A stretch of 64,000 bases of DNA from Flavobacteriales bacterium. Its GTDB lineage: Bacteria > Bacteroidota > Bacteroidia > Flavobacteriales > Weeksellaceae. Positions 26,004-34,279 of this stretch are shown here, in pieces. Where the stretch lies: positions 1-64,000 of the forward strand of contig PDSY01000014.1 in assembly GCA_002747105.1 (NCBI GenBank), written 5' to 3'. The position numbers and the translations under genes were made by a program. Position 1 is the stretch's first letter, and the number at the start of each line of letters is the position of its first letter. Under the pieces are notes generated by a model. That model was not told the origin of the DNA and did not search any database. It saw nothing but the letters and a program-made list of their open reading frames with translations.

Positions 26004-27320
26004 ATGAAACAAAAGTTATTAAGTGCTGCGGCAATTGCTTTTATAGGAGCAACAATGAACGCTCAGCAAATTAAGTTCGAAGAATATGATTTACCAAATG
26101 GGTTGCATGTTATTCTTCATCAAGACAATTCAGCACCAGTAGTTACAACAGGTGTAATGTATCATGTAGGAGCAAAAAATGAAGTAAAAGGAAGAACGGG
26201 TTTTGCCCACTTCTTTGAGCATTTGTTATTTGAAGGGACACCTAATATCAAAAGAAAAGAATGGTTTAAAATTGTTTCTTCTAATGGAGGTTCAAATAAT
26301 GCGAATACAACAAATGATAGAACTTACTATTACGAAACTTTCCCATCTAACAAAGAACAATTAGGACTTTGGATGGAAGCTGAAAGAATGCGTCATGCGA
26401 TTATCAATCAGGTAGGTGTAGATACGCAAAGAGAAGTGGTAAAAGAAGAGAAAAGATTGAGAATGGACAATCAGCCTTATGGTAATTTGTTAAATTCTGT
26501 ATTAGCAAGTGTGTTTACAAAATCTCAATACAACTGGGGAGTGATTGGTTCTATGAAAGACTTAAACTCTGCTAAATTATCAGAATTCCAAGCGTTCTAT
26601 AAAAAATATTATATGCCAAACAACGCTACTTTGGTAGTGGCAGGAGATATTAATCCAGCACAAACTAAAAAGTGGATTCAAACTTATTATGGAGGTATTC
26701 CAAAGGGAGTAAAACCAACATTTACTTATATTAAGGACGCTCCTATTACCAAAGCAAAAGAAGTTACAGTAACGGATGCTAACATTCAGAAACCTGCCTA
26801 TATTTTTGCCTATAGAGTTCCAGGAAATACCACAAGAGAAGGTAAAGTATTGGATATGATTTCTACTTATTTAAGTGGTGGAAAATCTTCTGTTTTGTAT
26901 AAAAAAATGGTAGATAAAGAGAAAAAAGTATTGGCTGTACAAGCGGCAAGTGTAGGTTTTGAAAGTGAAGGAGTTTTTGCCCTTTTTGCTATTCCTATGG
27001 GAAAAACAACTAAAGCAACTATCCAAAAAGATATTGATGTAGAGGTTAAAAAAATGCAAACACAACTGATTTCTGAAAAAGATTTCCAAAAACTTCAAAA
27101 TCAATATGAGAATAATTTTGTGAATGCCAATTCGAGTATTCAAGGGATTGCTCACTCTTTAGCAGATTATAATATGTTAAAAGGAGATACGAATTTAATC
27201 AATAAAGAAATTGATATTTACAGAAGTATCACAAGAGAAGAAATGAGAAAGGTGGCTCAAAAATATTTAAAGCCTAACCAAAGAGTAATTGTTAATTATG
27301 TACCAGAAAAAAAGAAATAA
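26004..27320 (+). CDS. Exported M16 family zinc metallopeptidase (catalytic partner)
   Basis: A pitrilysin/processing-peptidase-like protease of 438 residues, exported by a signal peptide ending MNAQ. The inverted zinc motif HFFEH is at residues 69-73 and the third zinc ligand is expected in VVKEEKR, so it should be active. The second M16 domain follows at about 230-430. The next gene, one base downstream, encodes a partner lacking the zinc motif. Together they form the usual catalytic/non-catalytic heterodimer degrading small peptides in the periplasm. Confidence 0.93.
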   Translation: MKQKLLSAAAIAFIGATMNAQQIKFEEYDLPNGLHVILHQDNSAPVVTTGVMYHVGAKNEVKGRTGFAHFFEHLLFEGTPNIKRKEWFKIVSSNGGSNNANTTNDRTYYYETFPSNKEQLGLWMEAERMRHAIINQVGVDTQREVVKEEKRLRMDNQPYGNLLNSVLASVFTKSQYNWGVIGSMKDLNSAKLSEFQAFYKKYYMPNNATLVVAGDINPAQTKKWIQTYYGGIPKGVKPTFTYIKDAPITKAKEVTVTDANIQKPAYIFAYRVPGNTTREGKVLDMISTYLSGGKSSVLYKKMVDKEKKVLAVQAASVGFESEGVFALFAIPMGKTTKATIQKDIDVEVKKMQTQLISEKDFQKLQNQYENNFVNANSSIQGIAHSLADYNMLKGDTNLINKEIDIYRSITREEMRKVAQKYLKPNQRVIVNYVPEKKK

Positions 27321-27321
27321 A

Positions 27322-29352
27322 ATGAAATATAATTTTAAATATATCGCAGCTGCATTTTTAGTATCAGGAATGCTTTCTGCACAGAGAATCGACATTAATA
27401 AAATGCCGACTGCTGGACCTACTCCAACTATTAATATCAAGAAACCTCAAACTTTTAAACTGAAAAATGGTTTAACAGTAATGGTGGTAGAAAACCATAA
27501 GTTGCCAAGAGTAAATGTAAGTCTACGAATGGATAGACCACCTTATTACGAAGGTAAAATTGTAGGGGTAAGTGGTATTTTGAGTGAGCAATTAGGAAAT
27601 GGAACTCAAAATATGAGCAAAGATGCCTTCAATGAAAGAATTGATTTTTTAGGTGCAAGATTGAGTATTAACTCAGGGGGGGCATACGCAAATTCTTTGA
27701 GTAAATATTTCCCAGAAGTCTTAGGAATGATGGCTGATGCTATCAAAAATCCTCTTTTTGATGCTAAAGAAATTGAAGATGCTAAAAAAAGAACAATTGA
27801 AGAACTTAAATCAAGTGAAAAAAGTGCTGAGGCGATTGCAGAAAAGACAAGAGGTGCTTTAATCTATGGTAAAAATACCGCAAGAGGGGAATTCGAAACC
27901 ATAGAAAGTATCCAAAGAATTACACCTCAGGATGTAAAAAATATTTACCAAAAATACTACGCCCCTAATAATGCTTATTTAGTTATTGTAGGAGATGTAG
28001 AATTTAAGAAGGTGAAAAAGTTGGTGAAGAAAAACTTTAAAAAGTGGAAAAAATCTACTACAAAGTTTGCACCACTTGGACCTGCTCATCGTAATGTAGC
28101 ACAAACCGAAATTAATGTAGTGAATGTTCCAAATGCTGTTCAGTCTATCATTAAAGTAGGAAACTTGCACAAGGTAAAGAAAAATAATCCTCAGTATTTT
28201 GCAGCAACACTTGGAAATTACATCCTTGGTGGTGGTGGAGAAGCGAGATTATTCCTAAATCTTAGAGAGAAAAATGCGTTTACTTATGGAGCGTATTCTA
28301 GTGTATCAATGAGTAAATATTCGCCAAGTTTTACTGCTTTTGCAAGTGTACGAAACGAAGTTACCGATAAAGCCGTTGTAGAGTTTATGAAAGAACTTAA
28401 AGGCATCGAAAATGTAACTGCAGAAGAATTGAAAAATGCTAAAGCAAAACAAAAAGGAGAATTCATCCGTTCTTTGGAGCAACCATCTACTATTGCTGAT
28501 TTTGCATTAAGTCAAAAAATAAATAATTTACCAGAAAATTTCTATACTAATTATTTAAAATCTGTAGATAATGTAAGTATTGCCGATGTTAAAAAAGCAA
28601 TGAAATCTGTTGTTTTACCTAACCAAAGTAGAATTTTCATCGTTGGTAAAGCAACGGAAATTGGAAATGGATTAGAGAAATTAGGTTACCCTGTAAAATA
28701 CTTTGACAAAGAAGCTAACCCTATCAAGAAACCTGTGGCTAAAAAAGCAGCAGTGAGTATTGCTACTGTTGGAGAAAAATACATCCAAGCCATTGGAGGA
28801 AAATCTGCAGTAGAAAAAATCCAATCCATGACGGTAAAAGCTAAAGCAACAGTACAAGGAATGGAAATGAATATGACGAATATCATTGCCAATGGAGGAA
28901 AATCTATGGTGGATGTTCAAATGATGGGACAAACCATGCAGAAAATTGTATTCGACGGGAAAGATGGATATATATCAGCAAGAGGACAAAAAATGCCAAT
29001 GCCAGAAAATATGAAGCAAGAAATGGCAAAAGCTAAATTGGTTTTCCCAGAATTATCTTTTGGTCAGTCAGCTGATTACAAAGTAGATGGCGTGGAAGAT
29101 TATGCAGGAGAGTCTTGTTATGTGGTCGTAAATGGTACTACCAAAATGTATTATAGCGTAAAAACAGGATTAAAAGTGGGAGATGTGAAGTCTGCACAAG
29201 GACAAACAATGCCAACGACTTACGCTAACTATAAAGCGGTAAATGGAATTAAAGTTCCTTATACAACTAATCAAAAAATGGGAGGAATGGACATTAAAAT
29301 GGAAGTTCAGTCTGTTGAGTTCAACAAAGCAAAAGATGCAGATTTTAAATAA
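27322..29352 (+). CDS. M16-like inactive partner with C-terminal exported domain
   Basis: A 676-residue exported protein starting at MKYNFKYIAAAFLVSG; the upstream in-frame ATG lies within the preceding gene. Two M16 domains occupy about residues 35-450. At the zinc-motif position it has GILSEQLGNGT, so it cannot bind zinc there. A third domain (about 475-676, from VGEKYIQAIGGKSAVEKI) looks like the LolA/outer-membrane lipoprotein-sorting type found at the end of some Bacteroidota M16 proteins. It probably shapes the substrate chamber with the preceding active subunit. Confidence 0.88.
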   Translation: MKYNFKYIAAAFLVSGMLSAQRIDINKMPTAGPTPTINIKKPQTFKLKNGLTVMVVENHKLPRVNVSLRMDRPPYYEGKIVGVSGILSEQLGNGTQNMSKDAFNERIDFLGARLSINSGGAYANSLSKYFPEVLGMMADAIKNPLFDAKEIEDAKKRTIEELKSSEKSAEAIAEKTRGALIYGKNTARGEFETIESIQRITPQDVKNIYQKYYAPNNAYLVIVGDVEFKKVKKLVKKNFKKWKKSTTKFAPLGPAHRNVAQTEINVVNVPNAVQSIIKVGNLHKVKKNNPQYFAATLGNYILGGGGEARLFLNLREKNAFTYGAYSSVSMSKYSPSFTAFASVRNEVTDKAVVEFMKELKGIENVTAEELKNAKAKQKGEFIRSLEQPSTIADFALSQKINNLPENFYTNYLKSVDNVSIADVKKAMKSVVLPNQSRIFIVGKATEIGNGLEKLGYPVKYFDKEANPIKKPVAKKAAVSIATVGEKYIQAIGGKSAVEKIQSMTVKAKATVQGMEMNMTNIIANGGKSMVDVQMMGQTMQKIVFDGKDGYISARGQKMPMPENMKQEMAKAKLVFPELSFGQSADYKVDGVEDYAGESCYVVVNGTTKMYYSVKTGLKVGDVKSAQGQTMPTTYANYKAVNGIKVPYTTNQKMGGMDIKMEVQSVEFNKAKDADFK

Positions 29353-29371
29353 TCTAAGTTCTTTTCAATAC

Positions 29372-29404
29372 AAAAGCGTTCCAATTTTGGGACGCTTTTT
29401 TTTT
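29372..29404 (+). terminator. Terminator of the M16 pair
   Basis: AAAAGCGTTCC pairs with GGGACGCTTTT across an AATTTT loop, followed by an uninterrupted T run. It begins 20 bases after the stop codon. Confidence 0.88.
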
Positions 29405-29502
29405 GGAAGTAACACCTATCTTTTTTATGCTAATTTTAAAGATGAAATGGTATAAACTTTAACTTTGAATTATTTTAAACTCCATTAAACTTTTTTATTT
29501 CC

Positions 29503-29510
29503 TATCTTTG
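29503..29510 (+). promoter_or_regulatory. -7 element of ychF
   Basis: TATCTTTG matches TAnnTTTG and lies 34 bases upstream of the ychF start codon. No TTG at -33 is visible. Confidence 0.35.
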
Positions 29511-29544
29511 CCAAATTAAATGTAAAACAAAAACGAAACAATAT

Positions 29545-30636
29545 ATGAAATGTGGAATTGTAGGACTTCCTAATGTAGGGAAATCAACTTTATTTAACTG
29601 TCTGAGTAACGCCAAAGCACAATCTGCTAATTATCCTTTCTGTACCATAGAACCTAATTTAGGAACGGTTTCGGTACCTGACCAAAGGATTTTTGAGTTG
29701 GAAAAAATTGTAAAACCAGAAAGAGTTTTACCTGCCGTAGTGGAAATTGTAGATATCGCAGGTTTGGTAAAAGGAGCAAGTAAGGGTGAAGGTTTAGGAA
29801 ATCAGTTTTTAGCCAATATCCGTGAATGTGAAGCAATTGTTCATGTTTTAAGATGTTTTGAAAACGGAAATATCGTTCATGTAGAAGGTTCTGTAAACCC
29901 GATTAGAGATAAAGAAATTATCGATACCGAATTACAATTAAAAGATATCGAGACCTTATCTAAGGCGACAGAAAAAGCCAAAAAATTCATTAAGTCTGGA
30001 AAAAAAGAAGATGTTTTAAGATACGAAACTTTAAAACAGGTTTTAGAATTTGTAGAAAGTGGTAAAAATGCAAGAGAATTAGCATTAGATGAATTGGCTC
30101 AGCCTTATGCCGATGAAGTTCAGCTTTTGACCAATAAACCGATTTTATATGTTTGTAATGTAGATGAAAATTCGATGAAAAACGGTAACGAATGGGTAGG
30201 TAAAATAGAAGAAATGGCAAAAAATGAAGGTGCCGAAGTGGTAGTTTTAGCCGCTCAAATAGAAGCTGATATTAATGATTTAGAAAGTTTTGAAGAAAGA
30301 CAAATGTTCTTGGAAGAACTTGGTTTAGAAGAACCAGGCGTAAATAGATTGATTAGAAAAGCTTATGATTTATTAGACCTACAAACTTACTTTACTGCAG
30401 GAGTAAAAGAGGTAAGAGCTTGGACAATTGGTAAAGGTTGGACAGCACCACAAGCCGCAGGAGTAATCCACACCGATTTTGAAAAAGGTTTCATCCGTGC
30501 CGAAGTGATTAAATATGAAGATTTCATCACCTATGGTTCGGAAGCCAAAGTCAAAGAAGCAGGGAAATTAGCCGTGCAAGGAAAAGAATATATTGTAGAA
30601 GACGGAGATGTAATGCATTTTAGGTTTAATGTATAA
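29545..30636 (+). CDS. ychF: Redox-regulated ATPase YchF (Obg family)
   Basis: A ribosome-associated P-loop ATPase of the Obg/YchF branch. The N-terminal P-loop is GLPNVGKSTLFN, followed by NYPFCTIEPNLG (switch I), VDIAGLVKGASKGEGLGNQFL (switch II) and the adenine-favouring NVDE in place of NKxD. A helical insert is at about 140-200 and a TGS domain at the C-terminus (AAGVIHTDFEKGFIRAEVI, GKEYIVEDGDVMHFRFNV). Length (363) is exact for the family. Confidence 0.96.
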   Translation: MKCGIVGLPNVGKSTLFNCLSNAKAQSANYPFCTIEPNLGTVSVPDQRIFELEKIVKPERVLPAVVEIVDIAGLVKGASKGEGLGNQFLANIRECEAIVHVLRCFENGNIVHVEGSVNPIRDKEIIDTELQLKDIETLSKATEKAKKFIKSGKKEDVLRYETLKQVLEFVESGKNARELALDELAQPYADEVQLLTNKPILYVCNVDENSMKNGNEWVGKIEEMAKNEGAEVVVLAAQIEADINDLESFEERQMFLEELGLEEPGVNRLIRKAYDLLDLQTYFTAGVKEVRAWTIGKGWTAPQAAGVIHTDFEKGFIRAEVIKYEDFITYGSEAKVKEAGKLAVQGKEYIVEDGDVMHFRFNV

Positions 30637-30656
30637 GCCTCTCCTCCTCAAAATAG

Positions 30657-30692
30657 AAAAACCCCATAGACTCTACTGTTTATGGGGTTTTT
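30657..30692. terminator. Bidirectional terminator between ychF and the T9SS cargo gene
   Basis: AAAAACCCCATA pairs with TATGGGGTTTTT around a short loop, with A and T runs on the two sides, so it can stop both convergent genes. Confidence 0.9.
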
Positions 30693-30710
30693 AGTATCTA
30701 TTTTTTTAGA

Positions 30711-32102
30711 TTATTTTTTAACCAAACGAACGGTTTTAAATTGGTCTGGAGATTGTACTTTCACGATATAAACTCCTGAATGAAAATCTTGAACATTTAC
30801 CACAATTTTAGAATCTGGTGTCATCTCCGAACGCTTCAATAAACGACCTGACCTATCATAAATTTCATAATTGATTTTCAACTTTTTATCGTTATAAATC
30901 GTGAAACTTTCTTGTACCATCGTAGGAGCAACCTCCACAGATAAAGTACCTGTTTTAACCTCGTCTGTTGACATTACATAAGTTAAATTGGCCAAAATAG
31001 GATAACCATCATTCACATTTGGATCAATCGTCCAAATATTAGTTTGATTGGTATTCAGTAAATCTACCATTGCCTGTGTTTTCATTTCACTGGTTGTTTT
31101 TCCTTCAATACTAATCTGATCAGGAGTCATACCAGCATCACCAATACCGATACTTTGCCCTGTTGTTTCGATATCATAATAGCCGTATTCTACAGTTCCG
31201 TTTTGTATCATACCTACCAATCCACCTGCATTCGTAGAAGCACTCACCTGTCCTGTTCCATAAGAATTATAAATAGCACCATTAAATTGAGCCGTTCCAT
31301 ACAAAGCACCTGCACTATCTCCCGTTGCCGTAGCACTCGCTCTTGAATAACAATTTTTAACAACATTAATGGTATTGGGTGCAAAACTCATCGTACAATA
31401 TCCCACTAAACCACCTGCAATATTATTCGCTTGAACACTTCCTAAAGAATAAGATTCCGAAATTTCACTCTTATTCCAAGCCGTTCCTACCAATCCTCCA
31501 ATCTGCTGAACTCCACTAACGCTACCTTCCGAAGAACTTTTGGTAATATTGGAATCGGTAAGTAAACCACCTACCAAACCACCAACAGTAGCGTCTCCTT
31601 GAATTTGAATATTTTTGGAATGACAATTGGTCATTAGACTATTCGTAGATAAATTAGCCACTACTCCACCAACGGTATCTTTACCAATGATATGAGCATC
31701 TTTCACCACTACATTCTGAATGGTTGAACCGATACAATGACCAAAAAAACCTATGATATTTTGGGCAGCACTATTAATTTTCACATTCGAAACTTCATAA
31801 TTTACCCCATCAAAAGTCCCCGAAAAAGGCAAACTCGTTGTTTGACCTATCGGTGTCCATAAATGTTGAGAAAGATCAATAGATTGGGTTAACAAAATAG
31901 TTTTTCCCGAAAAATCATTTCCAGCATTTACCAAAGATGCCAAACCTGCCAATTCCTCTGCGGTATTAATTTCAAAAGTATCCAACGAAGCATCATACCA
32001 AGTTTCATCGGTATTATCTTCCCATTTTGTAGTTGGAAAACCCTGTGCAAACGAATAATGACAGAAAACCAACATACTTAAAATACATAAAATTCTTTTC
32101 AT
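30711..32102 (-). CDS. T9SS cargo protein with GLUG-type repeats
   Basis: A secreted surface protein of 463 residues. A signal peptide ends SFAQ. The body (about 40-350) has GLUG-like beta-solenoid repeats, for example VGGVVANLS, VGGLVGGLL, IGGLVGTAW, AGGLVGYCT and AGGLVGMIQ. The last about 75 residues are a type A T9SS sorting domain (NYEIYDRSGRLLKRSEM, FHSGVYIVKV, KTVRLVKK), which directs export by the type IX system and attachment or release at the surface. The role may be adhesion, but that is inferred only from similar proteins. A perfect 22-bp inverted repeat covers the start codon. Confidence 0.9.
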   Translation of the reverse strand: MKRILCILSMLVFCHYSFAQGFPTTKWEDNTDETWYDASLDTFEINTAEELAGLASLVNAGNDFSGKTILLTQSIDLSQHLWTPIGQTTSLPFSGTFDGVNYEVSNVKINSAAQNIIGFFGHCIGSTIQNVVVKDAHIIGKDTVGGVVANLSTNSLMTNCHSKNIQIQGDATVGGLVGGLLTDSNITKSSSEGSVSGVQQIGGLVGTAWNKSEISESYSLGSVQANNIAGGLVGYCTMSFAPNTINVVKNCYSRASATATGDSAGALYGTAQFNGAIYNSYGTGQVSASTNAGGLVGMIQNGTVEYGYYDIETTGQSIGIGDAGMTPDQISIEGKTTSEMKTQAMVDLLNTNQTNIWTIDPNVNDGYPILANLTYVMSTDEVKTGTLSVEVAPTMVQESFTIYNDKKLKINYEIYDRSGRLLKRSEMTPDSKIVVNVQDFHSGVYIVKVQSPDQFKTVRLVKK

Positions 32103-32159
32103 AAGCTTTTATTTTTTATTAGATTTAGCATCAAATATAATAAAAAATAAAAGCTTATG
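32100..32159 (-). promoter_or_regulatory. Perfect 22-bp inverted repeat over the T9SS cargo start codon
   Basis: Arms at 32100-32121 and 32138-32159 are exact reverse complements, starting CATAAGCTTTTATT, with a 16-base loop. On the minus strand the second arm ends with the ATG of the cargo gene. A -7 element TATATTTG (32132-32139) sits in the loop and the edge of the first arm. RNA read through from queG would fold the start codon into the stem; RNA begun at the inner promoter would lack one arm. Confidence 0.6.
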
Positions 32160-32179
32160 AAAACAATTTAGTATTTCAT

Positions 32180-33115
32180 TTATACATCTTGACTAAGGAA
32201 ATGAATATTCCTTTGAAGACCAGCAAACTTGGTTCTTTTAACAGGTGACTTTCTGAAAATCTCCGAAAAAAGTTCTTGTGTAATTTCTTTCCACTCCTTT
32301 TTTCGATAAGATTTTAATTTTTCGTTGGGTAAAAAACGAGGCTGATGATGAGGTTTGGAAAAACGATTCCAAGGGCAAACATCTTGGCAAATATCACAAC
32401 CAAACATCCAATCTTGCATTTTATCTTTGAAATAATGAGGAATTTCGTCTTTCAATTCTATGGTGGCATAAGAAATACACTTACTGCCATCTACGATTTT
32501 ATCAGCTACAATGGCATCGGTAGGACAAGCATCTATACATTTGGTGCATTGTCCACAATGGTCTGTTGTAGCTCCATCGTATTCCAATTCTACATCTAAA
32601 ATAATTTCTGCTAAAAAATAAAACGAACCTTTTTGTTTGGTAATCAAATTGGCGTTTTTCCCTATCCAACCAATTCCCGATTTTTTTGCCCAAGCTCTCT
32701 CTAAAACAGGTGCAGAATCTACAAAAACTCGACATTCAAAATCTCCTATTTCCGTTTTCAGTTCCTCTACTAAATCTCTTAAAATATCCTTAATAATATG
32801 ATGATAATCGTAAGCGTAAGCATATTTAGAAATCTTAAAATTATCTATTGTAACAATTTCCTCCTCTGGGAAATAATTATACGCTAAAGAAATAACAGAT
32901 TTAGAACCTTCCACTAACAATCTAGTATCCAATCTTTTATCAAAGTGATTCTCCATATATTTCATTTCTCCATGAAAATTATGCTTTAAATAATTTTCCA
33001 TATATGGAGCTTCTTCCTCCAAAAAACCAGACTCCGAAATACCACAAGCCATAAAACCATACTCTTGAGCTTTGGTTTTAATCAGTTGAGTGTATTTTTC
33101 CTTTTTAGTATTCAT
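32180..33115 (-). CDS. queG: Epoxyqueuosine reductase QueG
   Basis: It reduces epoxyqueuosine to queuosine in the wobble base of tRNA, using cobalamin and two [4Fe-4S] clusters. Cluster motifs are [16 protein letters not shown] and [13 protein letters not shown]. The N-terminal [19 protein letters not shown] and [25 protein letters not shown] are QueG hallmarks, including the catalytic Asp in VFVDSAPV. Length (311) is at the short end; the C-terminal HEAT-like part of E. coli QueG (379) is missing, as in many Bacteroidota. It is divergent from dusB. Confidence 0.94.
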   Translation of the reverse strand: MNTKKEKYTQLIKTKAQEYGFMACGISESGFLEEEAPYMENYLKHNFHGEMKYMENHFDKRLDTRLLVEGSKSVISLAYNYFPEEEIVTIDNFKISKYAYAYDYHHIIKDILRDLVEELKTEIGDFECRVFVDSAPVLERAWAKKSGIGWIGKNANLITKQKGSFYFLAEIILDVELEYDGATTDHCGQCTKCIDACPTDAIVADKIVDGSKCISYATIELKDEIPHYFKDKMQDWMFGCDICQDVCPWNRFSKPHHQPRFLPNEKLKSYRKKEWKEITQELFSEIFRKSPVKRTKFAGLQRNIHFLSQDV

Positions 33116-33206
33116 AAGGAGTTAGACTAACGAAATATTAAAGTAGGCAAAGGTACAAATAAACATTTCCAAAATAAAAAAGGAATAAATAAATTTTAAA
33201 TTTTCA

Positions 33207-33214
33207 TATCTTTG
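33207..33214 (+). promoter_or_regulatory. -7 element of dusB
   Basis: TATCTTTG matches TAnnTTTG but ends four bases before the ATG at 33219, so the mRNA would start at or beside the start codon. Confidence 0.4.
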
Positions 33215-33218
33215 CCGA

Positions 33219-34196
33219 ATGGTAAAAATAGGCAATATAGAACTCTCAGATTTCCCGTTATTATTAGCTCCAATGGAAGATGTGAGCGACCCTCCTTTTA
33301 GGAAATTGTGCAAAATGCACGGAGCAGACTTAATGTATTCTGAATTTATTTCCTCAGAAGGACTTATTCGTGATGCTATAAAATCGAAAAAGAAGTTGGA
33401 TATTTTTGATTACGAAAGACCTGTGGGAATTCAGATTTTTGGAGGAGATGAAGAAGCCATGGCGATGTCTGCCAGAATTGTGGAAACGGTAGAACCTGAT
33501 TTAGTAGATATTAATTTTGGTTGTCCCGTAAAAAAAGTAGTTACCAAAGGTGCAGGAGCAGGTGTTTTGAAAGATATTGACCTGATGATAAGACTTACCA
33601 AAGCAGTCGTAAAATCTACCCATTTACCTGTAACAGTCAAGACCAGATTAGGTTGGGATACCGAAAGCATCAATATTTTTGAAGTCGCAGAAAGGTTACA
33701 AGAAACGGGAATTAAAGCATTGACTATCCATGCAAGAACTCGCTCCCAAATGTATAAAGGAGAAGCCGATTGGGAATATATTTCCAAAATTAAACAAAAC
33801 CCCAATATCGAAATTCCTATTTTTGGAAACGGCGATATCAATTCTCCAGAAAAAGCCCTTGAATACAAAAACAAATACGCTTGTGATGGGATTATGATTG
33901 GTAGAGGAGCAATTGGTTACCCTTGGATTTTCAATGAAATAAAACACTATGTAAAAACAGGAGAAATCTTACCTCCACCTACAATGAAAGACCGACTAAA
34001 AGCGGTAAAACAACATGCAGAATGGAGCGTAGATTGGAAAACCGAAAAAACAGGAATCTTAGAAATGCGTCAGCATTATAAAAATTATTTCCGAGGAGTT
34101 CCTCATTTTAAGCAATACAAAAAAGAACTAATGGAACTCTTAACCCTACAAGAAATCTATGATTTAATGGATAGAATAGAAAGTGATTTCAGTTAA
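33219..34196 (+). CDS. dusB: tRNA-dihydrouridine synthase (DusB type)
   Basis: An FMN enzyme that reduces uridine to dihydrouridine in tRNA. Motifs are LLAPMEDVSDPPFRKLC, VDINFGCPVKKVVTKGAGAG (catalytic Cys), PVTVKTRLGWD, TIHARTRSQMYKGEADW, and FGNGDINSPEKA with IGRGAIGYPWIF for FMN phosphate. The 325 residues include the C-terminal helical RNA-binding domain. The DusB label fits the family in Bacteroidota; target position in tRNA is not provable here. Confidence 0.92.
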   Translation: MVKIGNIELSDFPLLLAPMEDVSDPPFRKLCKMHGADLMYSEFISSEGLIRDAIKSKKKLDIFDYERPVGIQIFGGDEEAMAMSARIVETVEPDLVDINFGCPVKKVVTKGAGAGVLKDIDLMIRLTKAVVKSTHLPVTVKTRLGWDTESINIFEVAERLQETGIKALTIHARTRSQMYKGEADWEYISKIKQNPNIEIPIFGNGDINSPEKALEYKNKYACDGIMIGRGAIGYPWIFNEIKHYVKTGEILPPPTMKDRLKAVKQHAEWSVDWKTEKTGILEMRQHYKNYFRGVPHFKQYKKELMELLTLQEIYDLMDRIESDFS

Positions 34197-34241
34197 GGAA
34201 TACAAAGCCAATGAAACACGGTTCAAATACCAAAAAACATC

Positions 34242-34266
34242 AATCCCTCCCTTTTAGAGAGGGATT
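34242..34266. terminator. Weak hairpin between dusB and the RelA/SpoT gene
   Basis: AATCCCTC and GAGGGATT pair around a loop of about nine bases. There is no strong T run on either side, so termination is uncertain, but its position between two convergent genes fits. Confidence 0.4.
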
Positions 34267-34279
34267 TGAAATGAAAATA

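Noticed and set aside
33431..33874. 147-residue minus-strand frame inside dusB
   Set aside because: Fully antisense to a well-supported gene; composition mirrors it.
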